Shown here: piece by piece, positions 28,623 through 38,890 of the stretch
Layout of the letters: every line of letters begins with the position of its first letter
Numbering within the stretch: the stretch's first letter is position 1
Source of the DNA: Aggregatibacter sp. 2125159857
GTDB taxonomy: Bacteria; Pseudomonadota; Gammaproteobacteria; Enterobacterales; Pasteurellaceae
Reading direction: 5' to 3'
Assembly: GCF_017798005.1 (NCBI RefSeq)
Contig: NZ_CP072548.1
Span: 1-64,000, forward strand
Length of the DNA: 64,000 nt
Position numbers and translations under genes: made by a program
The notes under the pieces: generated by a model
Database searches by the model: none
Told to the model about the DNA's origin: nothing
Seen by the model: only the letters and a program-made list of their open reading frames with translations

Positions 28623-30068
28623 ATGAAATTAGAAGCATTATTTGATTTGGATCCCAACGTGAAAGTGCGCACCCGTTTTGCGCCAAGCCCAACCGGTTAT
28701 TTACACGTTGGCGGCGCGCGTACCGCACTTTATTCCTGGTTATACGCCAAACACAATCACGGTGAATTTGTGTTACGTATTGAAGATACCGATTTAGAGC
28801 GTTCCACACCGGAAGCTACACAGGCGATTTTAGAAGCAATGGAATGGTTAGATTTGGCTTGGGAGCACGGTCCATACTATCAAACTAAGCGCTTTGACCG
28901 TTATAACCAAGTTATCGATCAAATGATTGAACAGGGTTTGGCATACCGTTGTTACTGTACGAAAGAACGTTTGGAAACATTACGTCATACACAAGAACAA
29001 AATAAAGAAAAACCACGTTATGACCGCCATTGCTTGCATGAACACTCCGAACATTCTGCCGATGAACCGCATGTAGTGCGTTTTAAAAATCCAACTGAGG
29101 GGTCTGTGGTATTTGATGATGCGGTGCGTGGACGCATTGAAATCAGCAACAGCGAATTGGATGACTTAATTATCCGCCGTACCGACGGTTCACCGACCTA
29201 TAACTTCTGCGTGGTGGTGGATGACTGGGATATGGGCATCACCCACGTTGTGCGTGGTGAAGACCATATTAATAACACCCCGCGTCAAATTAATATTTTA
29301 AAAGCTCTAGGAGCACCGATTCCGGTGTATGCGCACGTTTCCATGATTAACGGGGACGATGGTCAAAAACTGTCTAAACGTCACGGCGCAGTGAGCGTGA
29401 TGCAATATCGTGATGAAGGCTATTTGCCGGAAGCGCTGATTAACTATTTAGTGCGTTTGGGCTGGGGCCACGGTGATCAGGAAATTTTCACCCGCCAAGA
29501 AATGATTGATTTATTTGATTTACACTCTGTGAGTAAATCTGCTAGTGCCTTTAACACCGAAAAATTATTGTGGTTAAACCATCATTACATTCGTGAATTG
29601 CCAGCGGACTACGTCGCGAAACATTTAGCATGGCAATATCAGGATTTAGGCATTGACACGTCCAACGGGCCGGCATTAACGGAAATCATCGCTATGCTTG
29701 CGGATCGTTGTAAAACGTTACGTGAAATGGCGCTTGCCAGCCGTTATTTCTTTGAAGAGTTTGAAACTTTCGATGAAGCCGCAGTGAAAAAACATTTCAA
29801 AGCGGGCGCAGTTGAAGCCCTTGAAAAAGTAAAAGAAAAACTGACCGCACTTTCTACTTGGGATTTGCATTCTACGCACGAAGCCATTGAACAAACCGCT
29901 GCCGAATTAGAGGTTGGTATGGGTAAAGTGGGAATGCCTCTGCGCGTCGCTGTGACCGGTGCAGGACAATCGCCGTCTATGGATGTGACCTTAGTCGGAA
30001 TCGGACGTGAGCGCGTATTAAGCCGAATTCAACGTGCGATTGATTTTATTCACGGGCAAAATGCTTAA
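28623..30068 (+). CDS. gltX: Glutamyl-tRNA synthetase
   Basis: GltX charges tRNA-Glu. The 481-residue class I synthetase has the HIGH-type motif [18 protein letters not shown] near residue 20 and the KMSKS-type motif KLSKRHG near 253. The zinc-binding cysteines (CYCTKE near 115 and RHCLHEH) are of the E. coli type. It has its own ribosome site (AAAGGTT) and is followed by tRNA-Ala. Confidence 0.98.
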   Translation: MKLEALFDLDPNVKVRTRFAPSPTGYLHVGGARTALYSWLYAKHNHGEFVLRIEDTDLERSTPEATQAILEAMEWLDLAWEHGPYYQTKRFDRYNQVIDQMIEQGLAYRCYCTKERLETLRHTQEQNKEKPRYDRHCLHEHSEHSADEPHVVRFKNPTEGSVVFDDAVRGRIEISNSELDDLIIRRTDGSPTYNFCVVVDDWDMGITHVVRGEDHINNTPRQINILKALGAPIPVYAHVSMINGDDGQKLSKRHGAVSVMQYRDEGYLPEALINYLVRLGWGHGDQEIFTRQEMIDLFDLHSVSKSASAFNTEKLLWLNHHYIRELPADYVAKHLAWQYQDLGIDTSNGPALTEIIAMLADRCKTLREMALASRYFFEEFETFDEAAVKKHFKAGAVEALEKVKEKLTALSTWDLHSTHEAIEQTAAELEVGMGKVGMPLRVAVTGAGQSPSMDVTLVGIGRERVLSRIQRAIDFIHGQNA

Positions 30069-30145
30069 GATTTAATCTGATGGCAATGAATTAAAAATTT
30101 AATATTGACAGACTAAGTAGCGGAATTTATCATAACCGCCACTTA

Positions 30146-30222
<77 letters not shown>

Positions 30223-30230
30223 AATTACTA

Positions 30231-30259
30231 AAGCAAGGTTAATGACCTTGCTTTTTTTG
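30231..30259 (+). terminator. Terminator after tRNA-Ala
   Basis: AAGCAAGGT pairs with ACCTTGCTT around a short loop, followed by TTTTTTT. Confidence 0.85.
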
Positions 30260-30399
30260 TCTGTGGAATAGCGGCTTGTGCTATTAAGGCAATCTCAACC
30301 CACCACTCTCTCCAAAGAGACATACGATAGACAAAGAAAGCACAGTGTTCTTTGGAAATATTTTTCCAATCAACGTATTGTGCGTTATTCATTTCGAAT

Positions 30400-30575
30400 G
30401 TAGCGTGCAACTTGTTGCACGACCGAACCACACAAGGAACGTTATTTAACCCTTTTCCGGCATTTCCGATTTCGTGCAACAAGTTGCACGCTACGATGCA
30501 CGACCGAATCACGCATGGAACGTTATTTAATTCTTTCGGGTATTTACGATTTCGTGTAACAGGTTGCATGCGATG
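30400..30575. repeat. REP pair between tRNA-Ala and napC
   Basis: The gap 30223-30673 contains no gene. A direct REP at 30400-30423 faces an inverted REP at 30471-30494, and a degenerate inverted copy lies at 30551-30575 (GTGTAAC/GTTGCAT). The flanking text (GAACGTTATTTAA...) is shared with other clusters. Confidence 0.85.
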
Positions 30576-30599
30576 AGGTAAATTAATTTACGTGGGATC

Positions 30600-30637
30600 A
30601 AAATAGGCACCTTCAAGGTGCCTATTTGTTTTTAAAG
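30600..30637 (-). terminator. Terminator downstream of the nap operon
   Basis: AAATAGGCACC and GGTGCCTATTT form a strong stem with an A-rich left and T-rich right flank, so it may work in both directions; it is 37 bases past the napC stop. Confidence 0.75.
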
Positions 30638-30673
30638 TGCGGTAAGAAAACGTAATGTTTTCAGTTAACCGAT

Positions 30674-31309
30674 TTATTTTTTGTCTTTTGACGCTTCCGG
30701 TTTGGCCTCTGCGCCTTGTAACCAGCCCGGTGCCACTTTGCTCATATCCGGTAAGTTATGTGCGATACCTTTATGGCAATCAATACAGGTTTTGCCATTT
30801 TCTTGAGCAAATTTATGCATTTTTTGTGCCACGGTTTTTTGTTGGGAGAAGTCCATACGATCCATTTTGTGGCAGTTGCGACATTCTTGTGAATCGTTGC
30901 CTTTCATCCGTGCCCATTCATTTTCTGCCATGTGCGGACGACGGGCATTAAATTTCTCAAGGGTATCGGTTAAGCCCATGTAATGGGCATACACTTCTTT
31001 TGCTGCCACCACTTTTCGCCACATTTTCGGACCAAATTCATGCGGAACGTGGCAGTCCGGACAGCTTGCGCCCACACCGGTACGGGTTTGATAGTGTACA
31101 CTGTGCAAATATTCCGGATAGGCATCATTGGTGTGGCAACTTGCGCAGAATTCTTCCGTGTTTGTTTGTGCTAAACCATAGTTGAATCCTACCCAAGATA
31201 GAATACCGCCGATAAATGACAATACAATGATAGTTCCTACTGCGATACGGCTAGGCGATCTAAACCAGTGCCAGAATCTCTTGAGGATGTTGCTTTTTTT
31301 GTCTGACAT
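30674..31309 (-). CDS. napC: Tetraheme cytochrome c NapC
   Basis: NapC takes electrons from membrane quinol to NapB. The 211-residue protein has one N-terminal transmembrane helix (about residues 20-40) and four heme motifs CASCH, CPDCH, CRNCH and CIDCH in a periplasmic domain of the NapC/NirT family. An upstream in-frame GTG exists (31315), but AAGAGG lies 6 bases before the ATG at 31309, which I prefer. Last gene of napDAGHBC. Confidence 0.96.
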   Translation of the reverse strand: MSDKKSNILKRFWHWFRSPSRIAVGTIIVLSFIGGILSWVGFNYGLAQTNTEEFCASCHTNDAYPEYLHSVHYQTRTGVGASCPDCHVPHEFGPKMWRKVVAAKEVYAHYMGLTDTLEKFNARRPHMAENEWARMKGNDSQECRNCHKMDRMDFSQQKTVAQKMHKFAQENGKTCIDCHKGIAHNLPDMSKVAPGWLQGAEAKPEASKDKK

Positions 31310-31318
31310 AGTCACCTC

Positions 31319-31768
31319 TTATTGTCCGTAACCTTTCATTGGTTTGAATTCGTTTGGCACGATTGGCTCAACATCCGATTGAGATACGTGACATTGCAAA
31401 CAGAAATAACGACGTGGAGATGCGCTAGCGCCAATGTTACCCTCGCGATCGGCGAAGTGCGTTGGGCTGATGCGTGTTGCACCGGTAACGCGAGACGCTT
31501 CAACGCTGTGGCAGTTTAAACATTGGTTAACATTTTTTGTGATTTGGTAGTTTTTTACACTATGCGGTACCATCGGTGGTTGGTTGACATAGTTTAATGC
31601 CGGCAATTCGCTTTGTTTTGGTGCATCGTGGAATGCCGGTTTGACACTCTCCGGTGAATTATTGAAAAAGTCGCCAGCACCTGTGTTGGCTTGGTCTGCC
31701 ATGACGGATGTTGCAAACAATGCCGTCAATACAGCACTACCAAAAGTAAAGAGGTTTTTTCTAGTCAT
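31319..31768 (-). CDS. napB: Diheme cytochrome c NapB
   Basis: NapB is the small periplasmic subunit that passes electrons to NapA. The 149-residue precursor has a signal peptide (MTRKNLFTFGSAVLTALFATSVMA) and two heme motifs, CLNCH and CLQCH. The conserved segment APPMVPH-like QPPMVPHSV and the ending MKGYGQ fit the family. 40 bases separate it from napH. Confidence 0.96.
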   Translation of the reverse strand: MTRKNLFTFGSAVLTALFATSVMADQANTGAGDFFNNSPESVKPAFHDAPKQSELPALNYVNQPPMVPHSVKNYQITKNVNQCLNCHSVEASRVTGATRISPTHFADREGNIGASASPRRYFCLQCHVSQSDVEPIVPNEFKPMKGYGQ

Positions 31769-31807
31769 TTTTAATCACTCCCCCGAATGATGGAAATTTT
31801 TTTATTT

Positions 31808-32689
31808 TTATTGGTTTAATGTGACGACAGGAATGTCGTTATTAAACCTATGGCTAAAGGTAAATACTTTTTCAGGACAAACGTCAATACAACGTCCGCA
31901 ACTGATACAATCTTGTGAAAGCACAAGGAGGCTTTCGCTATTTTTTCCGTGTAATGGTGAGCGTAACACTTGCGGTTCCGGGCAAACGTTGTAGCAGTCC
32001 ATGCAATTATCACATCTTGCGCGGTCAATGACTTTGACCCGAAGCAAGCTTTTTGCACCGATAACACCATAAGTTGCCCCTATTGGGCAGAGGTGTCCAC
32101 ACCATCCGTGTTCAACAATGAACAAATCAAAGAAGAAGACAACGAGGATTAACCACACTGTTGCGCCAAAGCCATAAATTAAGGCTCTTCCTAAGGCGGC
32201 AACGGGGTTGACCCATTCCCATAATAATAAGCCACTGACGGCACTACCGGCTAAAATCATCACTAAGATGGCGTAGCGTAAACTGCGTGGAATTTTTGCC
32301 GTTTGGCGAATGCCTAACTTACGGCGAATCCAAGCCGCACAATCGGTGACGACATTTAGCGGACAAACCCAACCGCAGAATACTTTGCTGCCCAATAACG
32401 CATAGGTGATAAAAATAATTAATGCGCCACTGAGTGTGAGAATTCCCGGTAAGTGACCGCTGGCAAGACTTTCTAAGGTAATCAACGGATCGCTTAATGG
32501 AATTACATCAAATAACAAGCTTCCACTATAATTGCCTTTTAAAATCCAAACGCCGAAGTAAGGTCCACTTAAAAACATCAACAAAATGCTTAATTGGGTT
32601 AGACGTCGCCAAAATAAGAAACGATTGGCGTGCCACCACCCTAGCTTTTCTCTGGCTTCTCGTCCGGCAAATTTTGGTGCATTAGCCAT
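31808..32689 (-). CDS. napH: Quinol dehydrogenase membrane component NapH
   Basis: NapH is an inner-membrane iron-sulfur protein that, with NapG, provides an alternative quinol route to NapC/NapB. The 293-residue protein has four or five transmembrane helices, two membrane-face motifs CGWVCPLN and CGHLCPIG, and two C-terminal [4Fe-4S] motifs (CDNCMDCYNVCPEP, CISCGRCIDVCPEKVF). Its ATG overlaps the napG stop (TAATG), so the two are translationally coupled. Confidence 0.96.
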   Translation of the reverse strand: MANAPKFAGREAREKLGWWHANRFLFWRRLTQLSILLMFLSGPYFGVWILKGNYSGSLLFDVIPLSDPLITLESLASGHLPGILTLSGALIIFITYALLGSKVFCGWVCPLNVVTDCAAWIRRKLGIRQTAKIPRSLRYAILVMILAGSAVSGLLLWEWVNPVAALGRALIYGFGATVWLILVVFFFDLFIVEHGWCGHLCPIGATYGVIGAKSLLRVKVIDRARCDNCMDCYNVCPEPQVLRSPLHGKNSESLLVLSQDCISCGRCIDVCPEKVFTFSHRFNNDIPVVTLNQ

Positions 32690-33522
32690 TACTTACCTCC
32701 TAATACCGGTGCCAAAATAGGTTCCGGAATCTCTTCTACACCTGCTGCAGGAATGGCTCCCGCCGGTGGAGCGACGCCGTCCGGTAATCGGGTCGGCATG
32801 GAAATCAAATCATTTGGCGCAAGTGAATGCCCAGCTTTGGATTTTTCTTCCCAACCTAATCGGTAATGTTTGCCTAGCATACCTTTCGCTAAGGACATTG
32901 GAAGCACTTTGATCGCGGCTTCTTCCAATACGCAAGCCTCTTCACATTTACCACAACCGGTACAAGCATCTGAATGTACGGTCGGAATAAACATGGCGTG
33001 TTTTCCGGTACGCTCATTACGATGACTTTCTAACGTAATGGCTTTGTCGATTAACGGACAAACCCGATAGCAAACATCGCAACGTAACCCTTGCCAATTC
33101 AGGCAAGTTTCATGATCCAACAAGACTGCAAGTCCCATACGGGATTGGTTAATATCCTGTGCATCACGATCTAAAGCACCACTCGGACAGGCATGCGCAC
33201 AAGGAATATCCGGACACATTTCACAAGGCTTATCTCGCGCAATGAAGTACGGCGTACCGGCTTCCATTGGCGAAAGCAAGGAGGCCAAATGCAACATATC
33301 GTATGGACAAGCTTGGACACACTGACCGCAACGAATGCAGGCAGCAGCAAACTTTTCATCATCCTCAATGGCAAATGGTGGGCGTAATGCCACCCCCTCA
33401 CGGGCTAAGCTTTGTTTTTGTTGTAAACCTAATAAGAGTCCAAGACCCACTAGCCCCCCCGCAGTACGGGTTGCATCTTTGAGAAATTTTCGGCGTTCAG
33501 GCGTGACAGTCGGTTTTTTCAT
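32689..33522 (-). CDS. napG: Periplasmic ferredoxin-type protein NapG
   Basis: NapG is the periplasmic partner of NapH. The 277-residue precursor carries a twin-arginine signal ([15 protein letters not shown]) and four [4Fe-4S] clusters: [43 protein letters not shown] and [12 protein letters not shown]. The napA-napG gap of 46 bases holds a UUCG hairpin made from two opposed uptake signals. Confidence 0.96.
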   Translation of the reverse strand: MKKPTVTPERRKFLKDATRTAGGLVGLGLLLGLQQKQSLAREGVALRPPFAIEDDEKFAAACIRCGQCVQACPYDMLHLASLLSPMEAGTPYFIARDKPCEMCPDIPCAHACPSGALDRDAQDINQSRMGLAVLLDHETCLNWQGLRCDVCYRVCPLIDKAITLESHRNERTGKHAMFIPTVHSDACTGCGKCEEACVLEEAAIKVLPMSLAKGMLGKHYRLGWEEKSKAGHSLAPNDLISMPTRLPDGVAPPAGAIPAAGVEEIPEPILAPVLGGK

Positions 33523-33531
33523 TGTCTTAAT

Positions 33532-33551
33532 GACCGCACCGAAGTGCGGTC
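33532..33551 (-). other. Uptake-signal inverted pair forming a UUCG hairpin in the nap mRNA
   Basis: GACCGCAC and GTGCGGTC form a perfect 8-bp stem. On the nap (minus) strand the loop reads TTCG closed by C-G, an exceptionally stable tetraloop. No T tract follows on that strand, so it should not terminate but could protect the upstream napDA segment from 3' decay. On the plus strand it is followed by GTTTTTTT, so it could stop antisense transcription. Confidence 0.7.
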
Positions 33552-33568
33552 GTTTTTTTCATTGTTTA

Positions 33569-36049
33569 TTAAGCTTTTTCCACTTTCACCGCACATTTTT
33601 TGAAGTCGGTTTCTTTGGAAATCGGATCGGTTGCGTCTAAGGTAAGCTTATTGGCTAACTGACCGGCATCAAAGAAAGTGGTGTAAACCAAGCCTTCCGG
33701 CACTTTATTACGGCCACGGGTATCTAAGTAAGAAATCATCTCACCACGACGTGAAGCGATTTTAATCTTGTCGCCATGACGTAATCCGCGTTTTTGTGCA
33801 TCGTTCGGGTGCATCCAAACTACGTTATTCGGGAAAGCACGGTGCAATTCCGGTACACGACGGGTCATTGTTCCTGTGTGCCAGTGCTCTAACACACGAC
33901 CGGTACATAACCATAAATCGTATTCTTCATCCGGTGATTCTGCAGGTGGCTCATAAGGCACAGCAAGGATAATCGCTTTTTTATCCGGATAGCCGTAGAA
34001 CGCCACACCTTCGCCTTCTTTCACATACGGGTCAAAGCCTTCACGGTAACGCCATAAGGTTTCTTTACCGTCAACAACAGGCCAGCGTAAGCCGCGTGCT
34101 TTGTGGTACATATCAAACGGTGCCAAGTCATGACCATGACCACGACCAAATGACGCGTATTCTTCAAATAAGCCTTTATGTAAATAGAAGCCGAAGTGGT
34201 AAGACTCATCATTTAATTGGCCTTCTGCAAGATCGCTTAATGGGAATTTATCCACTTGACCATTGCGGTATAACACTTCATATAAGGTTTTGCCTTTATA
34301 TTCCGGATTTTTCTCTAAAATTTCTGCCGGCCACATTTCATCGGTGGTGAAATATTTAGAGAACTCCACTAATTGCCATACGTCAGACTTCGCTTCACCC
34401 GGTGCTTTCACTTGTTGACGCCAGAATTGAGTACGACGTTCCGCGTTACCATAAGCCCCTTCTTTTTCTACCCACATGGCAGTTGGAAGCATTAAGTCAG
34501 CCGCTAAACAAGAAACGGTTGGGTATGGGTCGGACACCACGATAAAGTTGTCCGGATTACGCCAGCCAGGGAAGGTTTCTTCGTTAATATTCGGACCGCC
34601 TTGCATATTGTTGGTACACATTTGCCATAACACACGCATTTTGCCGTCTTTTAATGCACGGCTTTGCGCAACGGCATGGAAACCTAACACGTCTGTAATT
34701 AATCCTGCAGGCAATTTCCAAATTTTTTCTGCAATTTCACGGTGTTTTGGATTGGTCACCACTAAGTCTGCCGGTAAACGGTGGATAAAGGTACCTACCT
34801 CACGCGCTGTACCACAGGCGGACGGTTGACCGGTTAAAGAGAACGGACCGCAACCCGGAATAGAAATTTTACCGGTTAAGAGGTGAATGTTATAGATTAA
34901 GTGGTTTGCCCACACAGCGCGTGTATGTTGGTTAAGGCCCATGGTCCAATAAGACACCACTTTACGTTTTGGATCCGCATACAATTTCGCAAGCTCTTCC
35001 AATACATCTTTTGGCACACCTGACATTTCGTGAGCTTTATCTAAGGTGTATTCAGAAACTAAAGCTTTTAATTCTTCGAAGTTACTGTCATACATCTTAC
35101 CGCTGTTTGGATGTTTAGCGGCTTTTTGTAATGGGTGATTATCACGTAAACCATAACCGATATCGGTTTCACCACGTTTAAATTTGGTGTGTTTATTAAC
35201 GAAATCCCAGTTAATGGCATCGTTTTGAATTAAGTAATTGATAATGTAGTTTAAAATAACCAAGTCCGTTTGCGGTTTGAAGATTAAACCATAATCGGCT
35301 AATTCGAAACTACGGTGTTCATAGGTGGAAAGTACCGCCACTTTAACATCCGGATTGGATAAGCGACGGTCAGTAATACGGGACCATAAGATCGGGTGCA
35401 TTTCCGCCATGTTGGAACCCCAAAGCACAAAAGCTTCGGCATTTTCGATGTCGTTATAACAACCCATCGGTTCATCCATACCGAAAGTACGCATGAATGC
35501 AACCGCCGCAGATGCCATACAGTGACGGGCATTTGGGTCGATGTTGTTAGAGCGGAAACCGGCTTTCCAAAGTTTGGATTTTGCGTAGCCTTCAAAAATG
35601 GTGGTTTGACCGGAACTAAACATCCCAACACCATTAGGGCCAAGCTCTTTAATCGCAGCTTTGAATTTTTCTGCCATGGTTTTAAAGGCGACATCCCAGC
35701 TAACCGGTGTGAAATCACCGTTTTTATCGTATTTGCCGTCTTTCATACGTAACATTGGCTGGGTTAGACGGTCTTTACCGTACATGATTTTCGGTAAGAA
35801 ATAGCCTTTGATACAGTTTAAACCACGGTTTACTTCTGCATCCGGGTCACCTTGGGACGCCACAACGCGACCGTCTTTTGTTCCCACCAATACAGCACAA
35901 CCGGTACCACAGAAACGACATACCGCTTTATCCCATTTGATTTCGGTTTCAGCGGCTTCTACATTTTTCACCGGAATTGCAAGTCCGGCTGCGGTTGCTG
36001 CAGCCATAGCAGCATTCGCTTTCATAAAGTCTCTACGACTTAAATTCAT
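33569..36049 (-). CDS. napA: Periplasmic nitrate reductase, catalytic subunit NapA
   Basis: NapA reduces nitrate to nitrite using bis-MGD molybdenum. The 826-residue precursor has a Tat signal ([20 protein letters not shown]), an N-terminal [4Fe-4S] motif [13 protein letters not shown]...NCIKG (about residues 45-80) and the molybdenum-ligand Cys in RHCMASA near 176. Length and C-terminus match the E. coli type that pairs with NapB. It follows napD by 31 bases. Confidence 0.98.
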   Translation of the reverse strand: MNLSRRDFMKANAAMAAATAAGLAIPVKNVEAAETEIKWDKAVCRFCGTGCAVLVGTKDGRVVASQGDPDAEVNRGLNCIKGYFLPKIMYGKDRLTQPMLRMKDGKYDKNGDFTPVSWDVAFKTMAEKFKAAIKELGPNGVGMFSSGQTTIFEGYAKSKLWKAGFRSNNIDPNARHCMASAAVAFMRTFGMDEPMGCYNDIENAEAFVLWGSNMAEMHPILWSRITDRRLSNPDVKVAVLSTYEHRSFELADYGLIFKPQTDLVILNYIINYLIQNDAINWDFVNKHTKFKRGETDIGYGLRDNHPLQKAAKHPNSGKMYDSNFEELKALVSEYTLDKAHEMSGVPKDVLEELAKLYADPKRKVVSYWTMGLNQHTRAVWANHLIYNIHLLTGKISIPGCGPFSLTGQPSACGTAREVGTFIHRLPADLVVTNPKHREIAEKIWKLPAGLITDVLGFHAVAQSRALKDGKMRVLWQMCTNNMQGGPNINEETFPGWRNPDNFIVVSDPYPTVSCLAADLMLPTAMWVEKEGAYGNAERRTQFWRQQVKAPGEAKSDVWQLVEFSKYFTTDEMWPAEILEKNPEYKGKTLYEVLYRNGQVDKFPLSDLAEGQLNDESYHFGFYLHKGLFEEYASFGRGHGHDLAPFDMYHKARGLRWPVVDGKETLWRYREGFDPYVKEGEGVAFYGYPDKKAIILAVPYEPPAESPDEEYDLWLCTGRVLEHWHTGTMTRRVPELHRAFPNNVVWMHPNDAQKRGLRHGDKIKIASRRGEMISYLDTRGRNKVPEGLVYTTFFDAGQLANKLTLDATDPISKETDFKKCAVKVEKA

Positions 36050-36080
36050 AGTGTTTTCCCCCCACTATATGATTTTTGAG

Positions 36081-36365
36081 TTATTCAGGCTGCTCATCTT
36101 GTTGATGATAAATCAGCGAGACGGTAATAACACCGTCAATATCTTTCACAGATTCCATGTTGTTAAGCAAAATATGCTGATCGTGAGATTGCATTACCGC
36201 AACAATCTTGCCGATTTTTTCATCAAAAGTTGGCACTTCTGTGTGTGGAATGGCTAAAAGTGCGGTACGAATTGCCGGTATTTTTTTGGGATTTCCTTGC
36301 ACCACCAAACCAACAACGTGCCAGTCTTTCGCTTCTTCCATTGATAAGATTTCAGTTTTATTCAT
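36081..36365 (-). CDS. napD: Tat-proofreading chaperone NapD
   Basis: NapD binds the NapA twin-arginine signal and prevents early export. The 94-residue ferredoxin-fold protein has the family pattern WHVVGLVVQGNPKKIPAIRTAL...IPHTEVPTFDEKIGKIVAVMQ. It is the first recognised gene of the operon here. In H. influenzae and E. coli napF precedes napD; no napF is present in the upstream 270 bases. Confidence 0.93.
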   Translation of the reverse strand: MNKTEILSMEEAKDWHVVGLVVQGNPKKIPAIRTALLAIPHTEVPTFDEKIGKIVAVMQSHDQHILLNNMESVKDIDGVITVSLIYHQQDEQPE

Positions 36366-36465
36366 TGTTCAGATAATCTATTTTATTGTCATCTTTGACA
36401 TAAGGTCCGATGAGCCATTTTGAATGTTGCATAATAATTACTTGCCCCACCAGAATCATCACCAT
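36358..36465 (-). CDS. Candidate small upstream ORF overlapping the napD start
   Basis: A 35-codon ORF (MVMILVGQVIIMQHSKWLIG...) ends at TAA across the napD ATG (AATGAATAA overlap). The ribosome site is poor. If transcription starts about 41 bases past the FNR-site centre, the first ATG would lie at the transcript end and the internal ATG at 36432 (24 codons) would be the better start. I do not recognise the peptide. It may be a translational-coupling leader or chance. Confidence 0.25.
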   Translation of the reverse strand: MVMILVGQVIIMQHSKWLIGPYVKDDNKIDYLNNE

Positions 36466-36498
36466 AAAGAGGTATTTTCCCTGAATTTTATGATTAAC

Positions 36499-36512
36499 TT
36501 GTTCTAGATCAA
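36499..36512. promoter_or_regulatory. FNR-binding site of the nap operon
   Basis: Read on the minus strand, TTGATCTAGAACAA matches the FNR consensus TTGAT-N4-ATCAA at 9 of 10 positions. It is the only good match in the region upstream of napD and fits anaerobic induction of nap. Confidence 0.7.
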
Positions 36513-36631
36513 CCTGCGTTCCGATTCTTCGTCACCTTAAGGCAATCCCTTTCTGTTGGAGGCCATGTTCTCATGGAGCGGCGCATGATAAAATGCTGTG
36601 CTCTGACCATTATACTACGAATTTGCATACA

Positions 36632-37555
36632 ATGATGTCCTTTCAATTTTCTCAATTCGCCGCACAATATCCCTTGCAATATCTTCATGGAAAAAACGGC
36701 TGTCGGCTGGCATATCGTCATTTTATTCATCATCCGACAGCACGTGAGTTGGTGATCATGGTCAATGGTCGGGCGGAAAATATGTTGAAATGGACGGAAT
36801 TGGCTTACGATGTTTATCAACAAGGCTATGATGTACTGATTTTTGATCATCGCGGACAAGGTTATTCCCAGCGTTTACTGAACGATGGCGAAAAAGGCCA
36901 TTTGGATGAATTTCGTTTTTATGTCGAGGACATGGCAGAAATTATTGAAAATCTGACCGCACTTTATCCCTATCCTAATCAATATATTTTGGCGCATTCG
37001 CTCGGTGCGTTAGTGGCGACCTATTATTTGGCAAATTGTGATCATCACATTCAACGTGCCGTGTTCTCTGCGCCGTTTTTTGGTATGCCTTTAAAGCACC
37101 CTGTGCGTGATGAAATGCTGTTAAGTCTGATGATGTTATTTGGGCAAGGAAAGCGTTATGTGTTTGGTAAAGGGCCTTATAAACCGGTGGATGTGCAGGA
37201 AAATTTGTTAAGCCATGACAGCACGCGAATGCAAAGAATGAATAACATTAATTTGGCAAATCCAGCGATTCGTTTGGGTGGACCGACGTTCCGGTGGGCG
37301 TATTTGTGTCTGATCGCCATTAAGCATTTGCCGAAAATGTTGCCACGCATTGAAACGCCGGTATTGGTGTTAGAGGCGGAACAAGAACAAATCGTCAATA
37401 ATAAAACGTTGGAAAAACTCACCGCACTTTTCATGCACGGCAGTCTGAAAAAAATTGCTGGGGCAAAACATGAAATTCTGTTTGAAACCGACGATATTCG
37501 TTCACCGGTGTTACAGCAAATTCAGGCATTTTTTACTTCAACACATAACGCATAA
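36632..37555 (+). CDS. pldB: Lysophospholipase L2 (PldB-type alpha/beta hydrolase)
   Basis: The 307-residue protein has alpha/beta-hydrolase motifs: [13 protein letters not shown] near residue 30, [11 protein letters not shown] near 71, nucleophile elbow [10 protein letters not shown] near 120, and late catalytic residues in [12 protein letters not shown] and GAKHEILFE. It is related to E. coli PldB, which hydrolyses lysophospholipids at the inner membrane. The start is uncertain: ATGs at 36593, 36632 and 36635 are in frame. A -10-like TATACT at 36611 argues against the first. As in E. coli it lies near yigL. Confidence 0.88.
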   Translation: MMSFQFSQFAAQYPLQYLHGKNGCRLAYRHFIHHPTARELVIMVNGRAENMLKWTELAYDVYQQGYDVLIFDHRGQGYSQRLLNDGEKGHLDEFRFYVEDMAEIIENLTALYPYPNQYILAHSLGALVATYYLANCDHHIQRAVFSAPFFGMPLKHPVRDEMLLSLMMLFGQGKRYVFGKGPYKPVDVQENLLSHDSTRMQRMNNINLANPAIRLGGPTFRWAYLCLIAIKHLPKMLPRIETPVLVLEAEQEQIVNNKTLEKLTALFMHGSLKKIAGAKHEILFETDDIRSPVLQQIQAFFTSTHNA

Positions 37556-37919
37556 GCCACACGCCAAAGAGGGTGAAAAGCAAACTACCAAAGACATGGG
37601 CCGCAATTAATCCAATACCGACAGTGAATTTGTCGTTTAAGAGATCCTCCACCACCTCCATCGAAAAGGCAGAAAAGGTGGTCAAGCTGCCAAGAAAGCC
37701 GGTGACTAAAAAGAGCTTCCATTCCGAAGAAAGTGATGGGAAAGACCAAAAAACGGCAAACAACACACCAATAATAAAACAACCTAAATAATTGGAGATC
37801 AACGTGCCGAAAGAAAAAGCGCTAAACCACGGATTGAGCAACAAGCCCAAGCCCCAACGCAAGCAAGCACCGAGCACGGCACCGCCACTAATCCAGAGTA
37901 AAGAAGATAAGAACGGCAT
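37533..37919 (-). CDS. crcB: Fluoride ion channel CrcB/Fluc
   Basis: CrcB exports fluoride passively as a dual-topology dimer. The 128-residue protein has four transmembrane helices and the family motifs [14 protein letters not shown] near residue 11, [14 protein letters not shown] near 36 (pore Asn), and [16 protein letters not shown] near 74. The start at 37919 overlaps the yigL stop as TAATG; the ORF to 38039 simply reads into yigL in another frame. The 3' end overlaps pldB by 23 bases on the opposite strand. No fluoride riboswitch is seen because it follows yigL directly. Confidence 0.94.
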   Translation of the reverse strand: MPFLSSLLWISGGAVLGACLRWGLGLLLNPWFSAFSFGTLISNYLGCFIIGVLFAVFWSFPSLSSEWKLFLVTGFLGSLTTFSAFSMEVVEDLLNDKFTVGIGLIAAHVFGSLLFTLFGVWLMRYVLK

Positions 37920-38737
37920 TAATCCATCCCGAAAATTGCACGAAGGTAAACCGCAACAGCCTCGTCTGTGTTGCAACCGATGGTTTCCAGCTGCGGACAA
38001 CGTTGTATCAAACGCGGATCGGCGTTGCCCATCATGCATCCTTTGCCCACTTCCGCCAACATTTCGACGTCATTCATGCCATCACCAAAGGCGATACAAT
38101 CTTGCAAACCGTATTCCCGTTGCTCAATCACCTGTACAAGTGCGGTGGCTTTTGACACATTTTTATTCATCACTTCCAAGCAAATCGGTGTGGAATAAGT
38201 CATGCTGATTTTCTCGCCAAAGTTCTGACGAATACGCTGTTCCAATTCCACCAAATCTGCGGGTGTACGGGCGATAAAAAACACTTTCTCGGTATCTCGT
38301 CCGTGATGTTGCTTAAAATCCACCACATTGTATAAAAAGCCGGAATCTTTGTGATACTTGTAAAGCTCAGGAATGTCTTTGTTGATAAACCAGCCATCAG
38401 CCTGATAGCTGTTGACACAGACGCGGTTGTCGTCAAAGGGCAAATTCATCACTTGATACGCAATTTCTTCCGGCAAGGAATTATTTAGCAATAACTCTCC
38501 TTGCAAGTTATGCGCTTGTGCGCCATTTGACGTAATCAACACCGCCTCTTTCACCTTGGTTTTCTTTAAAATACTGGATACATCAAAGTAATTACGCCCT
38601 GTGGCAAGGATAATATCGACTTTGTTGTCATACAGATGTTCCAAGGTTTGCGCAGTAAAATCACCGATAACATGATGTTCGTTCAGCAAGGTTCCATCCA
38701 TGTCCGACACGATGGCGCGATAGGGACGTTTTTGCAT
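37919..38737 (-). CDS. yigL: Cof-type HAD phosphatase YigL
   Basis: The 272-residue protein has HAD motif [10 protein letters not shown] near residue 10, motif [12 protein letters not shown] near 82, a Cof-type C2 cap, and motif [22 protein letters not shown] near 213. The segment [15 protein letters not shown] matches E. coli YigL, a pyridoxal-phosphate and sugar-phosphate phosphatase. The gene order pldB-yigL is shared with E. coli, though here the two converge with crcB between them. Confidence 0.92.
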   Translation of the reverse strand: MQKRPYRAIVSDMDGTLLNEHHVIGDFTAQTLEHLYDNKVDIILATGRNYFDVSSILKKTKVKEAVLITSNGAQAHNLQGELLLNNSLPEEIAYQVMNLPFDDNRVCVNSYQADGWFINKDIPELYKYHKDSGFLYNVVDFKQHHGRDTEKVFFIARTPADLVELEQRIRQNFGEKISMTYSTPICLEVMNKNVSKATALVQVIEQREYGLQDCIAFGDGMNDVEMLAEVGKGCMMGNADPRLIQRCPQLETIGCNTDEAVAVYLRAIFGMD

Positions 38738-38890
38738 AATTTTTCACCTTAAATGAAATAATGGCTAATGGTAGCAAATTTTATATAAAAATATTTGAGG
38801 TTTTCTTGAATTTTTTCAGAAAATGTAATAAAAGATTAAACCTTTCACACGAAAAAACCGCTTCCCTAACAATTGAACACAGCTACGAAT

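Noticed and set aside
36509..36859. A 116-residue minus-strand ORF over the pldB start that might be the missing napF
   Set aside because: It has no cysteine motifs for iron-sulfur clusters, overlaps pldB antisense, and its end covers the FNR site.
37919..38080. Fluoride riboswitch before crcB
   Set aside because: The crcB start overlaps the yigL stop, so the upstream sequence is yigL coding sequence.
38738..38890. Attenuator leader upstream of ilvG
   Set aside because: No short ORF rich in Ile, Val and Leu codons and no alternative hairpin/terminator pair could be found.
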